Program-made: the position numbers and the translations under genes
The notes under the pieces: generated by a model
What the model was told of the DNA's origin: nothing
What the model saw: only the letters and a program-made list of their open reading frames with translations
Databases searched by the model: none
Part shown: positions 25,254-34,000 of the stretch, piece by piece
Layout of the letters: every line of letters starts with the position of its first letter
Position numbering within the stretch: the stretch's first letter is position 1
Assembly: GCA_017482345.1 (NCBI GenBank)
Contig: JAFUNB010000032.1
Location: 1 to 53,942, forward strand
DNA from: Oscillibacter sp.
GTDB lineage: Bacteria; Bacillota; Clostridia; Oscillospirales; Oscillospiraceae
Direction: 5' to 3'
DNA: 53,942 nt

Positions 25254-26168
25254 ATGGATTGGACGACACTGTTTGACAAACGAATGGCAGAGCGTCTGCC
25301 GGAGGTGAAGGTGCTGTGTGACGAGTCCATGAGCCGCCACACCTCCTTCCGCATCGGCGGCCCCGCCCGCCGCATGGCCTGCCCCGGGACCGGGGAGCAG
25401 CTGGCGGCGGTGCTGGAAATCGCAAAGGAATGTGGTGTGGAAACGCTGGTCATCGGCAAGGGCACGAACCTGCTGGTGGCGGACGAGGGTCTGGACCGGG
25501 TAGTCATCGACACCTCCGCCGCCATGCATGCGATGGGGTTGGGGGAGGACGGCCGCATCACCGCCGCCGCCGGCGTGTCGCTGGTGCGTCTGGCGGAGTT
25601 CGCCTGCCGCAACGGTCTGACGGGTCTGGAATTTGCCCACGGCATCCCCGGAACCCTAGGCGGCGCCGTGTGCATGAACGCCGGCGCCTACGGCGGTGAG
25701 ATGGTGCAGGTTCTGGAATCCGTTACCGCCCTGTTCCCGGACGGCGTCCGGGTTTTGCCGGTGGAGGAACTGGATCTGCGCTATCGCCACAGTTTGTTCA
25801 CCGACCACCCCGAGGCCGTGGTGCTGGGCGCCACGGTGAAGCTGGAGCAGGGCGAGGAGGCCGACATCCGGGCGAAGATGCAGGAGCTGATGGGCCGGAG
25901 AAAGGCCACCCAGCCTCTGGAGTATCCCAGCGCCGGCAGCACCTTCAAGCGCCCTGTGGGCTACTTTGCCGGCACGCTCATCGACCAGACCGGTCTGAAG
26001 GGTCTCGCCGTGGGCGGCGCGCAGGTCAGCGAGAAGCACGCCGGCTTCGTCATCAACACCGGCGGCGCCACCTTTGCCGACGTGACGGAGCTGATGGAAA
26101 AGGTGCAGCAGGCCGTCTTTGACGCCGCGGGCGTCCGGCTGGAGCCGGAGGTCCGCATCATCCGCTAA
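25254..26168 (+). CDS. murB: UDP-N-acetylenolpyruvoylglucosamine reductase
   Basis: A 304-residue FAD enzyme that reduces the enolpyruvyl group to give UDP-N-acetylmuramate in peptidoglycan synthesis. R-H-T-S-F-R-I-G-G-P-A lies near residue 28, the FAD-binding I-G-K-G-T-N-L-L-V near 68, and H-G-I-P-G-T-L-G-G-A-V-C-M-N-A-G-A-Y near 127. The catalytic serine segment Y-P-S-A-G-S-T-F-K-R-P is near 222, the form of a type II MurB. A TTGGAGG site precedes the ATG. The hprK-murB-rapZ-yvcK-whiA order is conserved in many Clostridia. Confidence 0.97.
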   Translation: MDWTTLFDKRMAERLPEVKVLCDESMSRHTSFRIGGPARRMACPGTGEQLAAVLEIAKECGVETLVIGKGTNLLVADEGLDRVVIDTSAAMHAMGLGEDGRITAAAGVSLVRLAEFACRNGLTGLEFAHGIPGTLGGAVCMNAGAYGGEMVQVLESVTALFPDGVRVLPVEELDLRYRHSLFTDHPEAVVLGATVKLEQGEEADIRAKMQELMGRRKATQPLEYPSAGSTFKRPVGYFAGTLIDQTGLKGLAVGGAQVSEKHAGFVINTGGATFADVTELMEKVQQAVFDAAGVRLEPEVRIIR

Positions 26169-26180
26169 GGAGGGTGAACT

Positions 26181-27041
26181 ATGGAAATTCTCATCATCTC
26201 CGGTCTTTCCGGCGGAGGAAAGAGTAAGGCGGCCTCCTTTTTGGAGGATATGGGCTTCTACATTGTGGATAACATGCCCGCCGCCATGATTTTGAAGTTC
26301 GCGGAGTTCTGTGCCGGCGGCAACGGCCGCTATGACCGGGTGGCCCTGGTGTACGACGTGCGGACGGCCAGCACCTTCGACGAGCTGTTCGAGGTGCTGG
26401 ACCAGCTCAAGCGCATGCCCGGCGTGTGCCACATGCTGTTCCTTGAGGCCTCTCCCGAGACCATCATCAAGCGCTACAAGGAGACCCGCCGCCGTCACCC
26501 CCTGGCCGACAAGGCCGGTTCTCTGACGGAGGCGGTGAACATGGAGGCGGAGCTGATGGCCTCCGTCCGTCAGCGGGCGGACTATATCGTCAACACCTCC
26601 CACACCTCCACCGCCCAGCTCCGCGGAGAACTGCTGCGGCTGTTTGGCGGCAAGGACGAGAAGGGCGGCCTCTCCGTTATGGTGACCTCCTTTGGCTTCA
26701 AATACGGTCTGCCCATGGACGCGGACCTGGTGTTTGACGTGCGGTTCATGCCCAACCCCTTCTACATCGAGGAGCTGCGCCACCAGACGGGTCTGGACGC
26801 CCCGGTGGCGGACTATGTGTTCAGTTTTCCACAGACTGGTGACTTTGTGAAGCGGCTCCATGAGCTGCTGGACTTCACGCTGCCTATGTACGCCGAGGAG
26901 GGCAAGACGAACCTTGTCATCGGCATCGGCTGCACCGGCGGCCACCACCGCTCCGTGGCCGTGACCCATGTGCTGGCGGAGCATATCCGGCAGCAGGGCT
27001 ACCATGTCACGGAGGCACACCGGGACATCAGCCGGGTCTGA
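26181..27041 (+). CDS. rapZ: RNase adapter/nucleotide-binding protein RapZ (YvcJ)
   Basis: A 286-residue protein with an N-terminal P-loop kinase-like domain (G-L-S-G-G-G-K-S at residues 8-15) and a C-terminal domain ending with the conserved I-G-C-T-G-G-H-H-R-S-V near residue 253. V-D-N-M-P follows the P-loop. E. coli RapZ controls glucosamine-6-phosphate synthase through small RNA decay; in Bacillus, YvcJ binds and hydrolyses GTP and affects competence. The role here is probably in amino-sugar control, as it stands between murB and yvcK. AAGGAGGGTG precedes the ATG. Confidence 0.95.
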   Translation: MEILIISGLSGGGKSKAASFLEDMGFYIVDNMPAAMILKFAEFCAGGNGRYDRVALVYDVRTASTFDELFEVLDQLKRMPGVCHMLFLEASPETIIKRYKETRRRHPLADKAGSLTEAVNMEAELMASVRQRADYIVNTSHTSTAQLRGELLRLFGGKDEKGGLSVMVTSFGFKYGLPMDADLVFDVRFMPNPFYIEELRHQTGLDAPVADYVFSFPQTGDFVKRLHELLDFTLPMYAEEGKTNLVIGIGCTGGHHRSVAVTHVLAEHIRQQGYHVTEAHRDISRV

Positions 27042-27054
27042 GGAGGCGAGAGAC

Positions 27055-28116
27055 GTGGAGAGAAGTCGAGCCTCTTACCGTGTTCCCAAGGAGCACGGCC
27101 CCAAGATCGTGGTCATCGGCGGCGGACATGGCCTGTCCACCATGCTGCGGGGTCTGAAGCGCTATACGGAAAATCTGTCCGCCGTTGTGACGGTGGCGGA
27201 TGACGGCGGCGGCAGCGGCATGCTGCGGCAGGATCTGCGGATGCCGCCTCCCGGCGATATCCGCAACTGCATCGAGGCCCTGGCCAACACAGAGCCGCTG
27301 ATGAGCGAGCTGCTGCACTACCGGTTCAAGGAGGGTTCTCTGGCCGGTCAGAGCTTCGGAAATTTGTTTCTGGCGGCCATGAACGGCATTTCCCCCTCCT
27401 TTGATGTGGCGGTGAGCCGCATGAGCGAGGTCCTGGCCGTCACCGGCCGCGTGCTGCCCGTGACCACCGCCGACGTCCAGCTGGAGGCCCAGTTTGAAAA
27501 CGGCGCATCCGTGGTAGGCGAATCCAAAATTTTCTACTGCAAAAAGCAGGAGGACTGCCGCATTTCTCAGGTGCGGCTCATTCCTGAGCATCCCAAGGCT
27601 CTTCCGGCGGCCACCACGGCCATCCGGGAGGCGGATATGATCATTCTCGGCCCCGGCAGCCTGTATACCAGCGTGATCCCCAATCTGCTGGTGGACGGCA
27701 TCGTGGAGGCCATCAATGAATCCAAGGCGCTGAAGGTGTACGTCTGCAACGTCATGACCCAGGAGGGCGAGACGGAGGGCTACAGCGTGGCCGACCATAT
27801 CCGGGCCATTTTCGAGCACTCCGTCCCCGGTTTGTTCCACATCTGCCTGACCAATTCCTCCCCCATCCCCAAGGGCGTGGCCGCCCGCTACGCCGAGGAG
27901 GGCGCGGAACTGCTGCACTGCGATGTGGCGGAGGCGGCGGAGCTGGGCGTGGAGATCGTGAACCGCCCGGTGGCCACCGTGAAAAACGGCTACGTCCGCC
28001 ACCATCCCGGCCATCTGGCCCGGGAGCTGATCCTGCTCCACGCGGAGCGCAGCGTCCGTATCGCCGGCGACAGCTTCGCCTACTGGGACGACACTTATCA
28101 GATGGAGAATCACTGA
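27055..28116 (+). CDS. yvcK: UDP-GlcNAc-binding regulator YvcK/GlmR
   Basis: A 353-residue protein of the CofD-like/YvcK family, needed for growth on gluconeogenic carbon and, in Bacillus, binding UDP-GlcNAc and stimulating GlmS. The binding motif V-V-I-G-G-G-H-G-L-S-T-M-L-R-G-L-K is near residue 18, followed by V-T-V-A-D-D-G-G-G-S-G and P-P-G-D-I-R-N-C. L-G-P-G-S-L-Y-T-S-V-I-P-N-L-L is in the middle. Start: GTG 27055, eight bases after AGGAGG; the longer frame runs back into rapZ. Follows rapZ by 13 bases. The two together suggest control of cell-wall precursors. Confidence 0.94.
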   Translation: MERSRASYRVPKEHGPKIVVIGGGHGLSTMLRGLKRYTENLSAVVTVADDGGGSGMLRQDLRMPPPGDIRNCIEALANTEPLMSELLHYRFKEGSLAGQSFGNLFLAAMNGISPSFDVAVSRMSEVLAVTGRVLPVTTADVQLEAQFENGASVVGESKIFYCKKQEDCRISQVRLIPEHPKALPAATTAIREADMIILGPGSLYTSVIPNLLVDGIVEAINESKALKVYVCNVMTQEGETEGYSVADHIRAIFEHSVPGLFHICLTNSSPIPKGVAARYAEEGAELLHCDVAEAAELGVEIVNRPVATVKNGYVRHHPGHLARELILLHAERSVRIAGDSFAYWDDTYQMENH

Positions 28117-28117
28117 G

Positions 28118-28342
28118 ATGAAGAAGAAAACTCTGCTCAGCGCGGTTGCAACTTCGGCGTTTATCACCTTTTTCTGCTGGGGATTTCCTGCCCTGAAGGG
28201 CGCGGAGGTCAACTGGCTCCACGCTGCCGTGGCCTTTGTGGTGCTGACCGCTCTGATCGTTTCCATCAGCTGGTTCAGCGGAAATGCCCTGAACGCGCTG
28301 TTTGAGAAGGATAAAACCGACAAGGATGAACGTCCTCAGTGA
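28118..28342 (+). CDS. Small two-span membrane protein
   Basis: A 74-residue protein with hydrophobic segments at about residues 8-25 and 33-55, and a charged tail rich in Asp and Lys. It has no cysteine pair or other motif and I do not recognise a family. It starts one base after the yvcK stop and ends 21 bases before whiA, so it belongs to the same transcript. Expected to sit in the cytoplasmic membrane; function unknown. Confidence 0.78.
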   Translation: MKKKTLLSAVATSAFITFFCWGFPALKGAEVNWLHAAVAFVVLTALIVSISWFSGNALNALFEKDKTDKDERPQ

Positions 28343-28363
28343 CGTGAAGAAAGGAAACCGCTG

Positions 28364-29305
28364 ATGTCCTTTTCCTTTGATACGAAAAATGAACTCTGCC
28401 GCCTGCCGGCGCAGCGCCTGTGCTGCGCCCGGGCGGAGGCCTATGGTATTCTTCTGTACTGCAACACCTTCCATTCCGCGGAGGTGCGCATCGTCACGGA
28501 GAATCCCAACTTTGCCGCACGGCTGCCCCGCCTGTTCCACCGTGCCTTCGGCCTGCGGTTCGACCGCCAGCCGGAGGAGGGGGCCGAGGGCAAGCTGGTG
28601 TTCCAGATCACGGAGAAGAAAAAGCTGGACCACATCACCAACACCCTGGGCTACGACCCCAGGCAGAATCTGGTGCTGCACATCAACTTCGGCATGCTGG
28701 AGGAGGAGTGCTGCCGCTCGTCCTTCCTGCGGGGCGTGTTCTTCGCCGGCGGCAGCATCACCGACCCCTTAAAGCGCTATCATCTGGAGCTGACCACCTC
28801 CCACGCGCAGGTGAGCCGGGAGCTGGAGGTCCTGCTGCGGGAGAGCGGTTATCCCCCGAAAAATATCACCCGCAACGGCAGTTCCATTACATATTTTAAG
28901 CAAAGCGACCAGATCGAGGATTTTTTGACCATGATCGGCGCGCCGGTGGCCGCCATGAACGTCATGAGCGCCAAGATGGAAAAGGACCTGCGCAACAGCG
29001 TCAACCGCCGTCTCAACTGCGACAGCGCCAATCTGGACAAGGCGGTGGATGCGGCCATGGAGCAGCTGGAGGCCATCCGGAAGCTGGATGCCGCCGGCGT
29101 GCTGGAAAAGCAGCCGGAAAAGCTGCGGCAGACCGCCGCGCTGCGGCTGCGCAACCCGGAGTTGACCCTCAGCGAGCTGGCGGAGGAGTTTGACCCGCCG
29201 CTGACCAAATCCTGCCTGAACCACCGTCTGCGCAAGATCGTGGTGCTGGCGAAGAACCTGCCCGCCCAGAGCGAACAGCTCAAGGAGGAGACTTCTGATG
29301 ACTGA
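28364..29305 (+). CDS. whiA: DNA-binding protein WhiA
   Basis: A 313-residue protein with an N-terminal LAGLIDADG-endonuclease-like fold lacking the nuclease function and a C-terminal helix-turn-helix (L-T-L-S-E-L-A-E-E-F, then L-T-K-S-C-L-N-H-R-L-R-K). L-R-G-V-F-F-A-G-G-S-I-T-D-P marks the fold. WhiA controls sporulation genes in Streptomyces; in Bacillus it affects cell division and chromosome segregation. AAAGGAA lies before the ATG. The last five codons hold the ribosome site and start of the next gene. Confidence 0.96.
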   Translation: MSFSFDTKNELCRLPAQRLCCARAEAYGILLYCNTFHSAEVRIVTENPNFAARLPRLFHRAFGLRFDRQPEEGAEGKLVFQITEKKKLDHITNTLGYDPRQNLVLHINFGMLEEECCRSSFLRGVFFAGGSITDPLKRYHLELTTSHAQVSRELEVLLRESGYPPKNITRNGSSITYFKQSDQIEDFLTMIGAPVAAMNVMSAKMEKDLRNSVNRRLNCDSANLDKAVDAAMEQLEAIRKLDAAGVLEKQPEKLRQTAALRLRNPELTLSELAEEFDPPLTKSCLNHRLRKIVVLAKNLPAQSEQLKEETSDD

Positions 29306-29753
29306 GCGGATGAAAAAGGCGGACGCCTTTCAGAAACTGAATTTCAACTGCGCCCAGAGCGTGCTGGCCGCCTTCGGCGACCTGACGGGTCTGGACGACG
29401 AGACGGCAAAACGAATCGCTGGCGGCCTTGGCGGCGGCATCGGCGGCAGCCGAAACGAGGTCTGCGGCGCACTCAGCGGTGCCATTTTGGTGCTGAGTCT
29501 GCTGACGCCTCATGTTACCCCCAGCTGCCAGGAGGAGAAGGACCGGGTCTACGCCGTGTCCCGTGAATTCCGCAGCCGCTTTGAAGCGCGCTTCGGCTGC
29601 ACCGGCTGCGGTGCCCTGTTGAATCGCGAACACGCTCAGGCCGACTGGGACTGGGCCGCGGAGCTGAACAGCCGCCGCATCTGCATCGTGTTCGTGGTGG
29701 AGGCGGTGCGCATGCTGGAGGACTATTTGAGAGAACTGGGCGTTGACGCCTGA
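29298..29753 (+). CDS. C_GCAxxG_C_C family putative redox protein, copy 1
   Basis: A 151-residue protein of the C_GCAxxG_C_C family, small proteins thought to be redox-active and often near electron-transfer genes. Cys18 lies in F-N-C-A-Q-S-V, then a glycine-rich G-G-L-G-G-G-I-G-G stretch, then the core V-C-G-A-L-S-G with Cys56. Later Cys101/Cys104 (F-G-C-T-G-C-G) and Cys129 (R-I-C-I-V) follow; Cys77 is extra to this copy. The start overlaps whiA by eight bases with AAGGAGGAG upstream. First of three tandem paralogues. The actual partner or metal is unknown. Confidence 0.88.
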   Translation: MTERMKKADAFQKLNFNCAQSVLAAFGDLTGLDDETAKRIAGGLGGGIGGSRNEVCGALSGAILVLSLLTPHVTPSCQEEKDRVYAVSREFRSRFEARFGCTGCGALLNREHAQADWDWAAELNSRRICIVFVVEAVRMLEDYLRELGVDA

Positions 29754-29781
29754 TACGAACGAAATTGAGGAGGAACCTGAG

Positions 29782-30231
29782 ATGACGAAGCGTATGGAAC
29801 TGGCCAATGCCTACCATGATAAGAAATTCAACTGCGCCCAAAGCGTGCTGCTGGCCTTCGGCGACAAGACCGGCCTTTCCGAGGAAACGGCCCGGGCCAT
29901 CGCCGGCGGCATGGGCGGCGGCGTGGGCGGCTGCAAGGAGGAGATCTGCGGCGCCCTCAGCGGCGCTGTGTTGGCGCTGGGCATGCTGCTGCCCCATGTG
30001 GAGGAGAACGATCAGGCGGCCAAGGACCGCGTCTACGCCGCCACCAGCGAGTTCCGCCGCCGCTTTACGGAACGGTTCGGCTGGTGCCGCTGCGGCGACC
30101 TGCTGAACAACGAGGCCGGCGAGGCTGACCGCAAGTGGGCTGCCGAGCTGGGCGCCGAGCGCGTCTGCCCCGTGTTCATCATGGAGACGGTGCGCATGCT
30201 GGAGGACTATCTGCAGGAGCTGGGTCTGTAA
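29782..30231 (+). CDS. C_GCAxxG_C_C family putative redox protein, copy 2
   Basis: A 149-residue paralogue of the neighbouring genes, with F-N-C-A-Q-S-V, G-G-M-G-G-G-V-G-G-C, I-C-G-A-L-S-G, W-C-R-C-G and R-V-C-P-V-F in the same order. It carries one extra cysteine just before the core motif (G-G-C-K-E-E). The C-terminal V-R-M-L-E-D-Y-L is the same as in copy 1, so these two are the closest pair. Start: ATG 29782 seven bases after GAGGAGGA; an in-frame ATG at 29743 would overlap copy 1 and leave that site unused. Confidence 0.87.
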   Translation: MTKRMELANAYHDKKFNCAQSVLLAFGDKTGLSEETARAIAGGMGGGVGGCKEEICGALSGAVLALGMLLPHVEENDQAAKDRVYAATSEFRRRFTERFGWCRCGDLLNNEAGEADRKWAAELGAERVCPVFIMETVRMLEDYLQELGL

Positions 30232-30270
30232 GACCCCCGATCATACAAAAAGAAAAGGAGATGCTTGATT

Positions 30271-30729
30271 ATGGATCGTTGTGAACAGGCACTTGCCTAT
30301 CATCAGGGAGGCTATAACTGCGCCCAGAGCGTGACGCTGGCCTTCGCCGAGGACACCGGGGTGTCCCGGGAGACTCTGCTTGCCATCGTGGGCGGCATGG
30401 GCGGCGGCGTGGGCGGCACCCGCGAGGAGCTGTGCGGCGCCATCAGCGGCGGCACCATGGTGCTGGGCATGATGGCCCCCTTTGCTGATCCCGAAAGAAC
30501 CGAGGACCGCCGCCGTCTGTACGGCTACGTCAAGGAATTCAGAAAGCGCTTTACCGGGCGCTTCAACGGTCTGAGCCAGTGCGGCTCTCTGCTGCGCTCC
30601 CGGGTGGAGGCCACGGAGGAACTGACGCCCGCCGCCTTCCGGCTGGGCGCGAAAAAGCACTGCGACATCATGGTGGTCACCGCCGTGGAGATCGTGGAAC
30701 AGATGCTGAAGGAGGAGGGCCTGCTGTAA
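30271..30729 (+). CDS. C_GCAxxG_C_C family putative redox protein, copy 3
   Basis: A 152-residue paralogue with Y-N-C-A-Q-S-V, the G-G-M-G-G-G-V-G-G-T stretch, L-C-G-A-I-S-G, S-Q-C-G-S-L and K-H-C-D-I-M. It has lost one cysteine of the pair that copies 1 and 2 carry (Q-C-G in place of C-x-x-C-G or C-x-C-G), and diverges more at the C-terminus. Start: ATG 30271, ten bases after AAAAGGAG. It lies 39 bases after copy 2. All three retain the C_GCAxxG-like core, suggesting that they are expressed and used. Confidence 0.86.
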   Translation: MDRCEQALAYHQGGYNCAQSVTLAFAEDTGVSRETLLAIVGGMGGGVGGTREELCGAISGGTMVLGMMAPFADPERTEDRRRLYGYVKEFRKRFTGRFNGLSQCGSLLRSRVEATEELTPAAFRLGAKKHCDIMVVTAVEIVEQMLKEEGLL

Positions 30730-30757
30730 GCCCGTTGACTGCAAAGGAGGTTGTAAC

Positions 30758-31030
30758 ATGGATCACCATAAAGCTTTGAAGCTTGCCCACGGCCTGTATT
30801 TTGGCGGTCTGATCCTGCTGTTCGTGGCCTACGGCTTCTTAAAAGATGAGCCTCTGACCTTTTCTGCAGCCATGATACCGGTTTTTCTGGGACTTGGCGG
30901 AGTTGTGGCGGGATTGGTGGTGACACTGGTGTTCGTCCGGTGTCCCCGTTGCGGCAGGAGTCTTTTCCACTCCAGCCGGATCATGCTGTCCCTGCCTCAC
31001 TATTGCCCCCACTGCGGTGCGCACCTGTAA
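30758..31030 (+). CDS. Membrane protein with a C-terminal zinc ribbon
   Basis: A 90-residue protein with two hydrophobic segments (about residues 13-28 and 38-60) followed by a short zinc-ribbon-like tail: R-C-P-R-C-G-R-S-L, a gap of some 16 residues, then Y-C-P-H-C-G-A-H-L. The two C-x-x-C pairs should bind one zinc on the cytoplasmic side. No family name recognised. AAAGGAGG lies before the ATG. It sits between the third redox-family gene and dnaE on the same transcript. Confidence 0.82.
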   Translation: MDHHKALKLAHGLYFGGLILLFVAYGFLKDEPLTFSAAMIPVFLGLGGVVAGLVVTLVFVRCPRCGRSLFHSSRIMLSLPHYCPHCGAHL

Positions 31031-31050
31031 ACCACTGAGAGGAAGTTTTT

Positions 31051-34000
31051 ATGTCCTTTGTCCATTTACATGTCCATACCGAGTTCAGCCTGCTGGACGG
31101 CGCCTGCCGCATCCGCGACCTGCCCAAGGTCGTGAAGGAGATGGGGCAGACTGCCTGCGCCATCACGGACCACGGCGTCATGTACGGAGCCATCGACTTC
31201 TACCGCGCCTGCAAAGCGGAGGGGATTAAGCCCATCATCGGCTGCGAGGTGTATGTGTCGCCCCGGGGCCGCTCCCGCTTTGAGAAGATCCACGAATTCG
31301 ACGCGGAGAGCCGCCATCTGGTGCTGCTGTGCGAGAATGAGGAGGGTTACCGCAACCTCTCCTACATGGTGTCCATGGCATGGACGGAGGGCTTTTACAT
31401 CAAGCCCCGCATCGACCTTGCGCTGCTGCGGGAGCACAGCGGCGGCCTCATCGGCCTGTCCGCCTGCCTTGCCGGCGAGATCCCCAAGCTGCTGCGCAAC
31501 GGCGAATACGAAAACGCGAAAAACTACGCCCTGCAGCTGCAGGACATTTTCGGCAAGGATAAATTCTATCTGGAGTTGCAGGACCACGGCATCCGGGAAC
31601 AGACCGAGGTGAACCGCGGCCTGCTGCGCATCCATCAGGAGACGGGCATCCCCATGGTCTGCACCAACGACGCCCACTATTTGCGGCGTGAGGACGCCGA
31701 GGCCCACGACGTGCTGCTGTGCATCCAGACCGGCAAGCTGCTGGAGGACGAGAACCGCATGCGCTATGAGCCGCGGAACTTCTACCTCCGCAGCGAGGAG
31801 GAGATGCAGGCCCTGTTCGGCGCCTACGAGGGCGCTGTGGAAAACACGCAGAAAGTTGCCGATATGTGCAATCTGGACTTCATATTCGGCAAATACCACC
31901 TGCCGGAGTTCAAGCTTCCGGCGGGCTATGACAGCTTTTCCTACCTGAAAAAGCTGTGCGACGAGGGCTATCGGGCGCGCTATGGTGACGACGACCAGTA
32001 CCGCTACCAGCTCTCCTACGAGCAGGACATGATCGAGAAGATGGGCTTTACCGACTACTTCCTCATCGTGTCCGACTTCGTCCGCTACGCCAAGAGTGTG
32101 GACATCCCCGTGGGCCCCGGCCGCGGAAGCGCCGCCGGTTCCATGGTGTCCTACTGCCTTGGCATCACGGACATCGACCCCATGCAGTACAGCTTGTACT
32201 TTGAACGCTTCCTGAACCCCGAGCGTGTGTCCATGCCCGATATCGATATGGACTTCGGCGACACCCGACGGGGCGAGGTGGTGGACTACGTCCGCCGCAA
32301 ATACGGCGACGACCATGTGGCCCAGATCGTCACCTTCGGCACCATGGCCGCCCGCGGCGTCATCCGGGACGTGGGCCGCGTCATGAACATTCCCTACGCG
32401 GAAGTGGACGCCATCGCCAAGCAGATCCCCAACACCCTGCATATCACCCTGGACGACGCCCTGCGGCTTTCGAAGCCCCTCTCGGAGCTGTACGACAACG
32501 ACCCCCAGGTGCAGAAGCTCATCGACACCGCCCGTATGCTGGAGGGCATGCCCCGCAACTCCTCCACCCACGCCGCCGGCGTGGTCATCACCAAGCGGCC
32601 GGTGTATGAATACGTGCCCCTTGCCAAAAACGACGACACCGTGGTCTGCCAGTACGTCATGACGACGCTGGAGGAGCTGGGCCTTTTGAAGATGGACTTC
32701 CTGGGCCTTCGGAACCTGACGGTGCTGGACGACGCGGTGAAGATGGTGCAGGAATACCAGCCGGACTTCCGGCTGGAGGACATTCCGGAAAACGACCCGG
32801 AGACCTTTGAGATGATCTCCCGGGGCCAGACCTCCGGCGTGTTCCAGATGGAATCCTCCGGTATGACCGGCGTGTGCGTGGGCCTCAAGCCCCAGAACAT
32901 CGAGGACATCACCGCCATCATCGCCCTGTACCGCCCCGGCCCCATGGACTCCATCCCCAAGTTCATCGCCTGCAAGCAGGATCCCCGGAAGATCCGCTAT
33001 CTGCACCCCTCTCTGGAGCCGATCCTGTCCGTCACCTACGGCTGCATCGTCTATCAGGAGCAGGTCATCCAGATCTTCCAGCAGCTGGGCGGATATTCAC
33101 TGGGTCAGGCGGATATGGTGCGCCGCGCTATCTCCAAAAAGAAGGCCGCCCAGATCCAGAAGGAGAAGGACGCCTTCATCCACGGTGACAAGGAAAGAGG
33201 CATTACAGGCTGCGTGGCCAACGGGATTCCCGTCGCCACCGCCGAGGCCATCTATCAGGATATCTACGACTTTGCAAACTACGCCTTCAATAAGGCCCAC
33301 GCCGTCTCCTATGCGGTGGTGGCCTACCAGACGGCGTACTTCAAGTGCCACTACACGAAGGAGTACATGGCGGCTCTGCTGACGAGCGTGCTGGACAACT
33401 CCGACAAGGTGGCCGGCTATATCAACGAGTGCAAGGACTGCGGCATCGCCCTGCTGCCGCCGGACATCAACCGCTCCTGCGACAGCTTCACGGTGGAGGA
33501 GGGCGGCATCCGCTTCGGCCTTGTGGCCATCAAGAACATCGGCCGCGGCTTCATTCAGGCGGTGATGCGGGAGCGGGAGAACGGCCCCTTCACGTCGCTC
33601 CATGATTTCTGCAGCCGCATGAACGGCAGCGACATGAACAAGCGGGCAGTGGAGAATCTCATCCGCTCCGGTGCCTTCGATTCTCTTGGCGCCCGCCGCA
33701 GCCAGCTGGTGCATGTCTACGAGTCCGTCATGGACTCCGTGGCGGAGCAGCAGCGGAAAAATCTGGAGGGGCAGATGGACTTCTTCTCCATGGCGGCCGC
33801 CGCGTCCGGTACACCAGCGTCTGTGAAGGAAGTTCCCTTGCCGGATATTCTGGAGTATTCTCCCCAGGAGCTCATGAATATGGAGAAGGAGACCACGGGT
33901 CTGTACCTCTCCGGCCACCCCATGGACCACTACCGCCAGCAGGTGAAGAAGCTCAACGCCCCCACCATCGGCTCCGTGCTGGAGGACTTCTCTCAGGAGG

